Translations under genes and position numbers: made by a program
NCBI RefSeq assembly: GCF_003205835.1
Contig: NZ_CP029773.1
Span: 4,062,501 to 4,126,500 of the forward strand
Direction: 5' to 3'
DNA from: Stenotrophomonas maltophilia
GTDB taxonomy: Bacteria > Pseudomonadota > Gammaproteobacteria > Xanthomonadales > Xanthomonadaceae
DNA: 64,000 nucleotides
Shown: positions 52,562 through 61,007 of the stretch, in pieces
Layout: the number at the start of each line of letters is the position of its first letter
Position numbering within the stretch: the stretch's first letter is position 1
Notes under the pieces: model-generated
Database searches by the model: none
What the model was told of the DNA's origin: nothing
What the model saw: only the letters and a program-made list of their open reading frames with translations

Positions 52562-54919
52562 ATGGTCAAGCCTTCCCGCGCCCGGATGCGCAGCGCAGTG
52601 CTGCTGGGCAGCCTGCTCGCCCTGCTGCCGGCAATGCCGGCGCTCGCCGCCGATCCCACGCCCGCCGCCGAAGCGCCCGGCCCGCAGCTGCGTGCTGGCA
52701 GCCTGATGCTGATCCCCGCCCCGGCCACTGTGCAACGTGGCCAGGGCAGCGGCATCACCGTGCGCGCCGATACCGTGCTGCAGGCCGAAGGCGAAGCCGC
52801 ACAGCGCGTCGCTGCCCAGTTCGCGGACCTGCTGGCCCGCAGTGGTGGGCCGCGCCTGGTCCTGGCCAAGGGCAAGGCTGCAGCCAGGGCCGGCAGCATC
52901 CGCTTCCAGATCGTGCCCACCTTCCGCGACAGCGGCGAAAGCTACACGCTGGAGAGCACCGCGCAGGGCGTGGTGATCCAGGCCGGCAACGAAACCGGCC
53001 TGTTCTATGGCGCGACCACGCTCGCCCAGCTCGCCACCGGCGGCAGCAATGGGGTGCTGCCAGCGGTGCAGATCCAGGATGCGCCGCGCTTCAGCTGGCG
53101 CGGTTTCATGCTCGACTCGGCACGGCATTTCCAGAGCCTGGACGAGATCAAGCGCGTGCTCGACGCAATGGCTGCGCACAAGCTCAACACCTTCCACTGG
53201 CACCTCACCGATGACCAGGGCTGGCGCATGGAGATCAAGCGCTACCCGAAGCTGACCGAAGTGGGCAGCTGCCGCCTGCCGGCCGGCGATGGCGGCATCG
53301 ATCCGGCCAGCGGCCAGGAACACCCGTACTGCGGCTTCTACACGCAGGACCAAATCCGCGAAGTGATCGCCTATGCCGCGAAGCTGCATATCCAGGTGAT
53401 TCCGGAAATCGATGTGCCGGGGCACGCGACCGCAGCGATCGCCGCGTATCCGGAACTGGGTTCGATCAATACCCCGCTGAAGCCGATCAGCGAATGGGGC
53501 GTGTTCCCGAACCTGTTCAACGTGGAAGACAGCACCGTCACCTTCCTCGAGAACGTCCTGGAGGAAGTGATCGAACTGTTCCCGGCCAAGTACGTGCACG
53601 TGGGTGGCGACGAGGCAGTGAAGGACCAGTGGGAAGCCTCCAGGCAGGTGCAGCAGCGCATGCGTGCACTGGGTATCAAGGATGAGATGGCCATGCAGAG
53701 CCACATCATCAAGCGCCTGGAGACGTTCCTGGAGGAACACGACCGGCGCCTGATCGGCTGGGATGAGATCCTCGAAGGCGGTCTGCCGCCGCAGGCCACC
53801 GTGATGTCGTGGCAGGGCACCGAAGGTGGCCTCGCTGCGGCCAGTGCCGGGCATGACGTGATCATGTCGCCCGTCGGCTACCTGTACCTGGACTACCTGC
53901 AGACGGCCTCACCGAACGAACCGCCGGGCCGCCCGACCCAGGTCAACCTTGGCAAGCTCTACAACTTCGAGCCGGTGCCGGCCGAACTGGCCGCCGACAA
54001 GCGCGGGCACATCCTCGGCCTGCAGGCCAACATGTTCACCGAACACACGCGCAGCTATGCACGCCTGCAGCACAACCTGTTCCCGCGCCTGGCCGCCGTG
54101 GCCGAGACCGGCTGGAGCATGCCGGAACATCGCGACTTCCGCGATTTCCTCGCACGCCTGCCGGCGCAGCTGCAGCGCTACCGTGCCTGGGGCCTGGCCT
54201 ATGCGCAGACTCCGTTCGAAGTAGGCGTGGACTACACCGATGATCGCGCGAAGAACACGGTGACCGTGTCGCTGGCCAATCCGCTGGGCTATGAGGTGCG
54301 CTACAGCACCGACGGACAGCCGGTGACCGCACAGTCACCGTTGTATCAGCAGCCGCTGACCGAAACGCTGCCCGCCAACGTGCAGGCGGCCGCGTTCTAC
54401 CAGGGCCAGATGCTGGCCGCGAAGCCGACGGTCGCGAACTTCAGCGCACAATCGCTGCTCAGCCGCCGCAGCGATGAACTGCTCAGCTGCGTGGGCAAGA
54501 AGGGGCTGGTGCTGCGCCTGGAAGACGATGGCCCACGCGAGGGCCCCCGTGCGGTGTTCAACGTGGACATCTTCCAGCCGTGCTGGCGCTGGCCGCAGGC
54601 GCAGCTGGACGGCATCGGCAGCGTGGAAGTGCGTGCAGGTCGCATCCCGTACTACTTCCAGCTGGCCCACGACGAACCCAAGCGCCGTTTCGAGAAGGCC
54701 AAGCGCGCGCGCGGCGAGATGCAGGTGCGTCGTGGCGACTGCAGCGGCAAGGTGCTGGCTGAAGTAGCGTTGCCGGCCAAGCCCGATGCCGATGGCTTCG
54801 TGACGCTGAAGGCCACGCTGCCGAAGGACACCCAGGGCACGGGTGACCTGTGCATCAACTTCACCGGCGATACGCGCCCGGCGATGTGGGTGCTGGATGA
54901 GGTCACGCTGGGGAGGTAA
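52562..54919 (+). CDS. Beta-N-acetylhexosaminidase (GH20), secreted
   Basis: The 785-residue enzyme has a signal peptide (about 1-29, ending ALAA). A GH20b domain (about 45-165) and a GH20 catalytic barrel (about 170-520) follow. The catalytic pair Asp350-Glu351 sits in HVGGDEAVKDQW; HWHLTDDQGWR and IPEIDVPGHA are also present. The C-terminal region (about 525-785) is an extra domain with a late cysteine-containing module. It releases GlcNAc from chitin oligomers and glycans in the periplasm. It completes the cluster's uptake and catabolism route. ATG 52562 follows AAGGAG. Confidence 0.93.
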   Translation: MVKPSRARMRSAVLLGSLLALLPAMPALAADPTPAAEAPGPQLRAGSLMLIPAPATVQRGQGSGITVRADTVLQAEGEAAQRVAAQFADLLARSGGPRLVLAKGKAAARAGSIRFQIVPTFRDSGESYTLESTAQGVVIQAGNETGLFYGATTLAQLATGGSNGVLPAVQIQDAPRFSWRGFMLDSARHFQSLDEIKRVLDAMAAHKLNTFHWHLTDDQGWRMEIKRYPKLTEVGSCRLPAGDGGIDPASGQEHPYCGFYTQDQIREVIAYAAKLHIQVIPEIDVPGHATAAIAAYPELGSINTPLKPISEWGVFPNLFNVEDSTVTFLENVLEEVIELFPAKYVHVGGDEAVKDQWEASRQVQQRMRALGIKDEMAMQSHIIKRLETFLEEHDRRLIGWDEILEGGLPPQATVMSWQGTEGGLAAASAGHDVIMSPVGYLYLDYLQTASPNEPPGRPTQVNLGKLYNFEPVPAELAADKRGHILGLQANMFTEHTRSYARLQHNLFPRLAAVAETGWSMPEHRDFRDFLARLPAQLQRYRAWGLAYAQTPFEVGVDYTDDRAKNTVTVSLANPLGYEVRYSTDGQPVTAQSPLYQQPLTETLPANVQAAAFYQGQMLAAKPTVANFSAQSLLSRRSDELLSCVGKKGLVLRLEDDGPREGPRAVFNVDIFQPCWRWPQAQLDGIGSVEVRAGRIPYYFQLAHDEPKRRFEKAKRARGEMQVRRGDCSGKVLAEVALPAKPDADGFVTLKATLPKDTQGTGDLCINFTGDTRPAMWVLDEVTLGR

Positions 54920-54937
54920 TGACAGGTCTGTCATGGT

Positions 54938-55050
54938 GGGTGCCGAACTTGGTCGGCACCCCGGGCAGCTCATCCACGCATGGCGTGGATCTACTGATTC
55001 CATCCACGCATGGCGTGGATCTACGGATGGGTGCCAACCTTGGTTGGTAC
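54938..55050. repeat. Cluster of four SMAG-type palindromes
   Basis: GTGCCGAACTTGGTCGGCACC (54940-54960), two identical ATCCACGCATGGCGTGGAT-CTAC copies at 54972-54994 and 55002-55024 with a 30-bp period, and GTGCCAACC-TT-GGTTGGTAC (55030-55050). Confidence 0.8.
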
Positions 55051-55054
55051 GCCG

Positions 55055-55447
55055 TTACCCGCGCCAGCGCAGCAGCAGATCGCGCAGCGGGGTCAGTGCC
55101 GTGGCCATGCCGGCCAGCACGCCGATCGTGTTGGCGATCGCATCCATCGGATCCGCCGTGCGGTTACTGGTCAGCGCGCCCTGCGCGAACTCGATGCCGA
55201 TCCCCATCAGCACCAGACCCACGCCGACCCACAGCAGCGGACGTCCGCGCCGGAACAGCTGCACCGCGCTGCCCGCCAGGATGAAGTAGGCGAGGAAGTG
55301 CTCGCCCTTGTCGCTGTTTTCCGGCAGCGGAATCGGCGGCGGCGGAATCAGGCAGACCACGATCACCAGCAGCACCGCCGTCGCCCACAGTACGGTCCAC
55401 AACCGTGGCCGACGCAGCGGCTTGATCACCGGCAACGCCGCGCTCAC
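55055..55447 (-). CDS. VanZ-family membrane protein
   Basis: The 130-residue protein has four hydrophobic segments and the VanZ-like pattern DKGEHFLAYFILAG and EFAQGALTSNRTADPMDAIANTIG. VanZ domains occur in teicoplanin-resistance and phospholipid-related proteins; here it is a short generic member of unknown function. The start overlaps the methyltransferase stop (ATGA), so the two are co-translated. Confidence 0.8.
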   Translation of the reverse strand: MSAALPVIKPLRRPRLWTVLWATAVLLVIVVCLIPPPPIPLPENSDKGEHFLAYFILAGSAVQLFRRGRPLLWVGVGLVLMGIGIEFAQGALTSNRTADPMDAIANTIGVLAGMATALTPLRDLLLRWRG

Positions 55448-56628
55448 AGGCGCCAGCTCAGGTCACCCAGCTCGAAGGCCGGTTCGAAGTCGACGCCGCG
55501 CTGCAGGCCGATGGCCTGGAAGCGCTCGCCCATTTCGGTCGGCAGGGTCAGCTTCTTCACCTGGTCGCGCAGCTGGATGCGGCCCACTTCATCGGTGCGT
55601 TCCTCGGCCAGCAGCAGTACCTGGTCCAGCCCATTTCCAAGCAGGAAGCTGGCCTGGCTGCAGTAGCCGGCCAGCTCGAAGCCACCGTGCATGCCAGCCT
55701 CGGCCATGGCGGTGAAATCCACCGACGCCGTGATGTCCTGCAGGCCCGGCCAACGATGCACGTCGTTATGCACGTGATGGCGGTAGAAGGCGCGCACGGT
55801 GCCATCGTCGCGGTCGTGCTGGTAGAACTCGCCGCGGTTGTAGCCGTAATCGACGAACAGCATCGCGCCGCGCTGCAGGCCGCCGGCCACCGCCTGCAGC
55901 CAGTACGGCAGCTGCGGCAGCACCTCGGAGCGGTAGCCCTCGGCGAAGGGTTTTTCCAGGTAGCGCTCGATATGGCGCACTGCGCCGTTGAGCAGGATGT
56001 CGGCCGGCTGCGCGCCGCGGATGAAGTTGCCTTCGGCATCCAGCTCCACGGTTTCCTCGTAGACCTCGCCATCCCGGATCAGGAAGCGCGGGGTCGGCAA
56101 TGCGTCGATCACCTCGTTGGCGAACACCACGCCCTCCCAGTCCTCTTCGAACGGGCGGTCGACCCAGTCCACGCGTGCGGCCAGCTCGGCCGGCAGGTTC
56201 TGCTGCAGGCGCTGCTGCTGGCGCTCACGCAGGTCGGCGCTGGGTTCGAGGATCGCGTAGCGCGACGGCAGTGCGTCGAGCTCGGCCAGGCGCAGCAGCA
56301 CCGCCTCGGCGAAGGCGCCGGTCCCGCCGCCCAGTTCCAGCATCCGCGCCTGCGCACCCAACTGGGCGAACACCGGGGCCAGCGCATTGGCCACGCTGCC
56401 GGCGAACAGGCTGCCGAGCTCGGGTGCGGTGGTGAAGTCACCGCTGCCACCAAACTTGCTGGCGCCGGCGCTGTAATAGCCCCAGCCGGGGGTGTACAGG
56501 CACAGCTCCATGAAGCGGGAGAACGGCATCGCCCCGCCCTGCGCAAGGATTTCGGCGCGCAGGGCGGCGGCCAGCTGGTCGCTGTGGGCCAGGGCATCGG
56601 CTTCGGGCAGGGGGAAGGTGGGCTGCAT
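55444..56628 (-). CDS. MidA/NDUFAF7-type SAM-dependent methyltransferase
   Basis: The 394-residue protein has the family N-terminus AMPFSRFMELCLYTPGWGYYS, the SAM-binding motif MLELGGGTGAFAEAVL (about 100), NEVIDALP, and FVDYGYNRGEFYQHDRDDGT. The eukaryotic orthologue methylates an arginine of NADH dehydrogenase; the bacterial substrate is unknown. It overlaps the VanZ gene and diverges from the pteridine reductase, 59 bp apart. Confidence 0.88.
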   Translation of the reverse strand: MQPTFPLPEADALAHSDQLAAALRAEILAQGGAMPFSRFMELCLYTPGWGYYSAGASKFGGSGDFTTAPELGSLFAGSVANALAPVFAQLGAQARMLELGGGTGAFAEAVLLRLAELDALPSRYAILEPSADLRERQQQRLQQNLPAELAARVDWVDRPFEEDWEGVVFANEVIDALPTPRFLIRDGEVYEETVELDAEGNFIRGAQPADILLNGAVRHIERYLEKPFAEGYRSEVLPQLPYWLQAVAGGLQRGAMLFVDYGYNRGEFYQHDRDDGTVRAFYRHHVHNDVHRWPGLQDITASVDFTAMAEAGMHGGFELAGYCSQASFLLGNGLDQVLLLAEERTDEVGRIQLRDQVKKLTLPTEMGERFQAIGLQRGVDFEPAFELGDLSWRL

Positions 56629-56687
56629 GGCGTCTTCGAATGCGGTGACAATGGTGCACAGGATAGCCGAGCCTTGGAGGACCCTCG

Positions 56688-57425
56688 ATGAGCGACACCC
56701 ACCCCGTGGTCCTGATCACCGGCAGCGCGCGCCGGATCGGTGCGGCCATCGCCCGCCAGTTCCATGCCTGTGGCTGGTCGGTGGTGCTGCACGCCAACAC
56801 CTCCAGCGCCGAGCTGCAGCAGGCCGCGTTCGATTTCGACAACGTGCGCCCCGGCAGCGTGCTGGCCCTGCAGGCCGACCTGCGTGACGCCGACGCCCTG
56901 GCCGACCTGGTGGAACAGGCCGTCACCCACTTCGGCCGGCTGGATGCGCTGGTCAACAACGCCTCCAACTTCTTCCCCACCCCGCTCGGCCAGGTCACCG
57001 CCGAGGCGATGGACGAGCTGTATGCGGTCAATGCACGCGCGCCGCTGCTGCTGTCACAGGCGGCGGCGCCCTACCTGCGCCGCCAGCAGGGCTGCATCGT
57101 CAACCTGACCGACCTGCACGGCACCGACCCGATGCGCGACCACATCGCCTACACCATGGCCAAGGCCGCGCTGGAGATGGCCACCCGCTCGCTGGCGCTG
57201 GAGCTGGCGCCGAAGGTGCGGGTCAATGCGGTAGCGCCGGGGGCGATCCTGTGGCCGGAACAGGGCAAGGACGATTTCGCCCGCGAAGCACTGCTGGCAC
57301 GCACGCCGCTGGCGCGGATCGGCACCGTCGAGGAGATCGCCGAGGCGGTGTACTGGCTGGTGGCCGAAGCAAGTTTCGTCACTGGCCACACCCTGCGCGT
57401 GGATGGTGGGCGTACGGTCAGCTGA
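56688..57425 (+). CDS. folM: Pteridine reductase (FolM-like SDR)
   Basis: The 245-residue short-chain dehydrogenase has the pteridine-reductase cofactor motif LITGSARRIGAAIA, which replaces the usual TGxxxGxG with an Arg-containing loop. The NNASNFFPTPL segment and the catalytic Tyr-x3-Lys (YTMAKAALE) are present, and it ends GHTLRVDGGRTVS. It reduces dihydropterins to tetrahydro forms and can back up DHFR. The folK gene next door supports a folate or pterin role. ATG 56688 is the family start. Confidence 0.87.
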   Translation: MSDTHPVVLITGSARRIGAAIARQFHACGWSVVLHANTSSAELQQAAFDFDNVRPGSVLALQADLRDADALADLVEQAVTHFGRLDALVNNASNFFPTPLGQVTAEAMDELYAVNARAPLLLSQAAAPYLRRQQGCIVNLTDLHGTDPMRDHIAYTMAKAALEMATRSLALELAPKVRVNAVAPGAILWPEQGKDDFAREALLARTPLARIGTVEEIAEAVYWLVAEASFVTGHTLRVDGGRTVS

Positions 57426-57428
57426 AAT

Positions 57429-57480
57429 GTTGCCGGCCAGCGGCCGGCACTACCGGTAGTGCCGGCCGCTGGCCGGCAAC
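57429..57480. repeat. 52-bp perfect palindrome from two head-to-head SMAG repeats
   Basis: The sequence 57429-57480 is its own reverse complement with its centre at CCGG (57453-57456). Each half is GTTGCCGGCCAGCGGCCGGC followed by ACTAC. It separates the convergent folM and folK genes. Confidence 0.85.
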
Positions 57481-57485
57481 CACCC

Positions 57486-57971
57486 TCATTCCAGGTCCAC
57501 GACCTCGAACGTCTCGCCAAACTGTCTGTGCGCACGCCACAACGTGGCCAGGTCCTGCCCGCTGACCGGGTCGATGAAGCCCGGCGCGATGTCGGCCAGC
57601 GGCTTCAGCACGAAGGCATGCTTCAGCTCCGGGCGCGGAATGCGCAGGTGGCCGGGACCTTCCACCACCAGATCCCCGTAGAACACCACGTCGATGTCCA
57701 GGGTCCGGTCGGAGAAGCGCGGCCCGCTACGGTCGCGGCCGTGTGCGTCTTCCAGCGCATGCAGCCAGTCGTCCAGTTCCTGCAGCGGCAGGTCGGTTTC
57801 GATCGCCACCGCATTGTTGAGGAAGGCCGGGCCATCGAAGCCGACCGCGGCGGTACGGTAGGCGGGCGACACCTGCAGCGCGCCGAAGCGCTCGCGCAGG
57901 GCCGCCACCGCGGCGTGGAGGTAGCGACGGGGCTGGACGTTGCTGCCCAGGCTCAGGAGCACGGTGGTCAT
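57486..57971 (-). CDS. folK: 6-hydroxymethyl-7,8-dihydropterin pyrophosphokinase
   Basis: The 161-residue enzyme transfers pyrophosphate from ATP to hydroxymethyl-dihydropterin in folate synthesis. HPPK motifs are SLGSNVQPR at the N-terminus, VAIETDLPLQEL, and the metal-binding SDRTLDIDVVFYGD, followed by IPRPELKHAFVLKPLADI. ATG 57971 gives the standard MTTVLLSLGSN start; in-frame sequence farther upstream is not conserved. It is convergent with the pteridine reductase. Confidence 0.95.
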   Translation of the reverse strand: MTTVLLSLGSNVQPRRYLHAAVAALRERFGALQVSPAYRTAAVGFDGPAFLNNAVAIETDLPLQELDDWLHALEDAHGRDRSGPRFSDRTLDIDVVFYGDLVVEGPGHLRIPRPELKHAFVLKPLADIAPGFIDPVSGQDLATLWRAHRQFGETFEVVDLE

Positions 57972-58062
57972 GCGGTTCAGGTGACGGCACTTGGGGGGCG
58001 TGGACATGCCGTCGTCACGGCGGCATGCCTACAATCCGGGACGCACATGATAGGGCACCGAC

Positions 58063-58806
58063 ATGACCTATTGCGTTGGAATCGAGGTGGACGAAGGCCT
58101 GGTCTTCGCTGCCGACACCCGGACCAATGCCTCGCTGGACGATGTGCGCGTGCACCGCAAGCTGCACGTGTTCGAGTACCCCGGCCAGGCAGCCTACGTG
58201 CTGATGGCGGCTGGCAACCTGGCCACCACCCAGCTGCTGGTGTCGCGCCTGGGGCGCGATGCCGACGAAGGGCGCGCGCCCAACCTGCGCGACATAACCC
58301 ACCTGTTCGAAGCCGCCGAGTACGTCGGCCAGCTGCTGGTGGACAGCCAGGTGCACAGCAACCACAGCGAACATGGCCACGATGGGGTCAATACCCAGGC
58401 CACGCTGATCTTCGGCGGCCAGATCGCCGGCGAGCGCCCCGGGCTGTACATGATCTATCCGCTCGGCAACGCCATCGCCGCCTCGCCGGAGACGCCGTAC
58501 CTGCAGATCGGTGAATCCAAGTACGGCAAGCCGATCCTCGACCGCATCCTCAGCCCGGCCACACACCTGGAGGATGCCGCGCGCACGGCCATCGTCTCGC
58601 TGGACTCCACCATCCGTTCCAACCTGTCGGTGGGCCTGCCGATCGACCTGGCGCTGCTGCGCGACGGCGAGTTGCGCATCGGCCAGCAGCTGCGGCTGGG
58701 CGCGGATTCAGCGCTGTATGCAGACATCCACCAGAACTGGTCGCGGCGGTTGGAACAGGCGGTGGATGCGCTGCCACGGTTCCCCTGGGAAACCCTGGAC
58801 CGGTAG
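58063..58806 (+). CDS. Anbu-type proteasome homologue (BPH)
   Basis: The 247-residue protein has the Anbu N-terminal nucleophile pattern: MTYCVG, in which Thr2 becomes the catalytic N-terminal threonine after Met removal. Asp18 is in FAADTRTN and Lys33 in VHRKLHVF. LADSALYADIHQNW-like and GESKYGKPILDR also fit. Anbu assembles into a helical protease; its substrates are unknown. Anbu genes usually sit beside an ATP-grasp, an alpha-E and a transglutaminase-like gene, none of which is nearby. Its TAG stop belongs to a SMAG GTAG. Confidence 0.88.
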   Translation: MTYCVGIEVDEGLVFAADTRTNASLDDVRVHRKLHVFEYPGQAAYVLMAAGNLATTQLLVSRLGRDADEGRAPNLRDITHLFEAAEYVGQLLVDSQVHSNHSEHGHDGVNTQATLIFGGQIAGERPGLYMIYPLGNAIAASPETPYLQIGESKYGKPILDRILSPATHLEDAARTAIVSLDSTIRSNLSVGLPIDLALLRDGELRIGQQLRLGADSALYADIHQNWSRRLEQAVDALPRFPWETLDR

Positions 58807-59103
58807 TGCCGGCCGCTGGCCGGCAACCGCAGTGATCCCACCGCACGCGGATGCCGGCCAGCGGCCGGCACTACCGCGGCATCAGCCCAGCGCTTCGGCC
58901 ACCGCGCGGAACACCTGCTGCATCGGCAGCGGCCAACACCAGCCACGCATCTCCAGGGAAACCGGGGACTGGTAGTGCCGGCCGCTGGCCGGCAACCGCA
59001 GTGATCCCACCGCACGCGGATGCCGGCCAGCGGCCGGCACTACCGCAGCATCAGCCCAGCGCTTCGGCCACCGCGCGGAACACCTGCTGCATCTGCAGCG
59101 GCT
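58803..59103. repeat. Tandem duplication (period 169 bp) with two inverted SMAG pairs
   Basis: 58803-58934 and 58972-59103 are 132-nt copies with two mismatches. Each contains a GTAG-TGCCGGCC pair facing its complement ending CTAC, plus 3' end codons of the kinase gene (EALG and the stop). The sequence before each GTAG (GGGAAACC) also resembles the end of the Anbu gene, so the whole convergent junction was duplicated. Confidence 0.85.
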
Positions 59104-60562
59104 TGTGCAGCACATGCACCTCGACACCCGCAGGGAACGCATCGGCCGGTACCGTCACTGCCGCATCCTCCAGCACCAGCGCGGGGCCGCGATAGCCCAA
59201 CGTCGCCATCTCGCCCAGCAGCTGGCTGGCCGGCAGCAACTTCGAGCCGGCATCGGCAATCACCAGCGCCGGCATCGCCTCCTGCTGCATCCAGCGCAGC
59301 GCCGCCGGGCCATCGGAGGCCAGCTGCAACTGGTAGCCCTGGCTGGACAGCGCGTTGCCGAGCAGCGACAGGCGCGTGGCTTCGCCATCGACCACCAGGA
59401 TCGACTGGCCGCTGCCCAGCGCCACCAGCTGCTCGATCGGCTCGCTGCCATCGATGGCCTCGTGCATCGGCAGCCGCAGTTCGAAGCAGGTGCCCTGCCC
59501 CGGCTGGCTGCTGACGTGGATGCTGCCGCCGGCGCCTTCAACGATGCGCTTGCAGGAAATCAGGCCCAGGCCCGTGCCATCGGCCTTGGTGGTGAAGAAC
59601 GGATTGAACAGGTGCGACAGCGTGTCCGCATCCATGCCGATGCCTTCGTCGGCGACCCGGATGTGCATCCAGTCCACGCCATCGCGCTGGCCGGCATGGC
59701 TGGCGGTCAGGCTCAGGCGGCCGCCATTGGGCATCGCCTGGATCGCGTTGAGCGCCAGGTTCAGCATCACCTGCTGCAGCTCGGTGTAGTTGGCATCGAC
59801 CACCAGGCCTTCGTCCTGCACCTGCAGTTCCAGGCGCACGGCATCGGGCACGTTGCTGCGCAACAGCAGTGCCACCGCATCGAACAGGCCATCGATCTCG
59901 ATGCGCTCGCTCGGCTTGCGCGAACCGCGCACGAACGACAGCATCGATTCGGCCATCTCGTGGCCACGCCGGCCGCACTCGGCGATGACATCGGCCAGAT
60001 GGTGCAGCTGCGGATCCTCGGTACGCGCCTTCAGCAGGTCCGGCATGATCAGCAACGGCTGCAGGATGTTGCGCAGGTCATGGCTGAGGCCGGCGGCAAG
60101 CAGCGACAGGCTTTCCAGGCGCTGGGCGCGCATCAGTTCGGTTTCCACCCGTGCACGCTCCACCGCGCTGCGTGCATCGCGGATCGCACGCGCCACCGCC
60201 GACGGCAGGCGCGCCGGCAGGTGCTTGATGATGTAATCGTTGGCGCCCTTCTGCAGCGCCGCCACTGCGTTCTCCTCACCCATGGTGCCGGAGACGAAGA
60301 TGAAGGGCACTTCCGGCGAGGTCTCGCGCACGATGCGCAGCGCGTCATCACCGGAGAACCCCGGCATGCTCAGGTCGGACAGCACGATGTCCGGCTGGAA
60401 CCTGGCCAGTGCCTGGCGTAGTTCGGCCTCGCTCTCGACACGCTCGAAGCGGGCTTCCAGGCCCGCGTCGAGCATCTGTTCAGACATCAGCTCGGCATCT
60501 TCCGGTGAGTCTTCCACCAGCAGGATGCGCAGCGCCCCCAGGGCGGGACCGGTCAGGGGCAT
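59051..60562 (-). CDS. Receiver-histidine kinase-receiver hybrid protein
   Basis: The 503-residue soluble protein has a receiver domain (about 10-125; Asp63 in LSDLSMPG, Lys113). A HisKA dimerisation domain with His161 (LSHDLRNILQPL) and a HATPase domain (FFTTKADGTGLGL near 325-340) follow. A C-terminal receiver-like domain from about 393 keeps VVDGE and the Lys of LHKPL but lacks the usual MPG and Thr motifs, so it is partly degenerate. It is the last of three co-directional signalling genes, 4 bp from the receiver gene, and is probably a phosphorelay partner of the upstream kinase. Confidence 0.88.
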   Translation of the reverse strand: MPLTGPALGALRILLVEDSPEDAELMSEQMLDAGLEARFERVESEAELRQALARFQPDIVLSDLSMPGFSGDDALRIVRETSPEVPFIFVSGTMGEENAVAALQKGANDYIIKHLPARLPSAVARAIRDARSAVERARVETELMRAQRLESLSLLAAGLSHDLRNILQPLLIMPDLLKARTEDPQLHHLADVIAECGRRGHEMAESMLSFVRGSRKPSERIEIDGLFDAVALLLRSNVPDAVRLELQVQDEGLVVDANYTELQQVMLNLALNAIQAMPNGGRLSLTASHAGQRDGVDWMHIRVADEGIGMDADTLSHLFNPFFTTKADGTGLGLISCKRIVEGAGGSIHVSSQPGQGTCFELRLPMHEAIDGSEPIEQLVALGSGQSILVVDGEATRLSLLGNALSSQGYQLQLASDGPAALRWMQQEAMPALVIADAGSKLLPASQLLGEMATLGYRGPALVLEDAAVTVPADAFPAGVEVHVLHKPLQMQQVFRAVAEALG

Positions 60563-60566
60563 GGGC

Positions 60567-61007
60567 TCACTCGAGTTCCGGTGCCTGGTTGATCAACGCC
60601 CAGAACTTGCCCAGGGTCTGCACCGCGCCGAAGAACTGGTCCACGTCGACCGGCTTGACCACATAGGCGTTCACGCCCATGTCCCAGCTGCGGGCCAGGT
60701 CGCTTTCCTCCCGTGAGGACGACAGGATCACCACCGGCAGGCGCTTGAGTTCTTCGTGCTCGCGGATCTGCCGCAGCACTTCCAGCCCATCCATGCGCGG
60801 CATCTTGATGTCCAGCAACAGCACCGCCGGCAGGCCTTCCTCGCGATTGGCGAAGGCACCACGGCGCAACAGGTAGTCCATCACTTCCACGCCGTCTTCG
60901 ACGTGCACGATGGGATTGGCCAGACGCGCCTCTTCCAGGGCGTCGATCGCCATTTCGGCATCAGCCGGGCTGTCTTCGGCGAGAAGAATGGTGCGCAGAG
61001 TGGTCAT
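60567..61007 (-). CDS. Single-domain response regulator (Rcp1-like)
   Basis: The 146-residue receiver has the acidic pocket LAEDSPAD, phosphoacceptor Asp66 in LLLDIKMPRMDG, SSS in place of Thr at the switch, and Lys in VVKPVD. It has no output domain. The insertion after the first helix (DYLLRRGAFANREEG) is typical of Rcp1-type receivers that partner phytochrome-like kinases. Its start overlaps the kinase stop (ATGA), so the two are co-translated. Confidence 0.93.
   Translation of the reverse strand: MTTLRTILLAEDSPADAEMAIDALEEARLANPIVHVEDGVEVMDYLLRRGAFANREEGLPAVLLLDIKMPRMDGLEVLRQIREHEELKRLPVVILSSSREESDLARSWDMGVNAYVVKPVDVDQFFGAVQTLGKFWALINQAPELE

Noticed and set aside
54972..55024. Two 23-bp identical repeats with 30-bp period as CRISPR or iteron
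   Set aside because: They are ordinary SMAG copies found at many other places in the window; no replication gene or further units.
58803..59103. Possible CRISPR-like array of repeated palindromes
   Set aside because: Only two repeat units, each an inverted SMAG pair, with a tandem-duplicated spacer and no cas genes.
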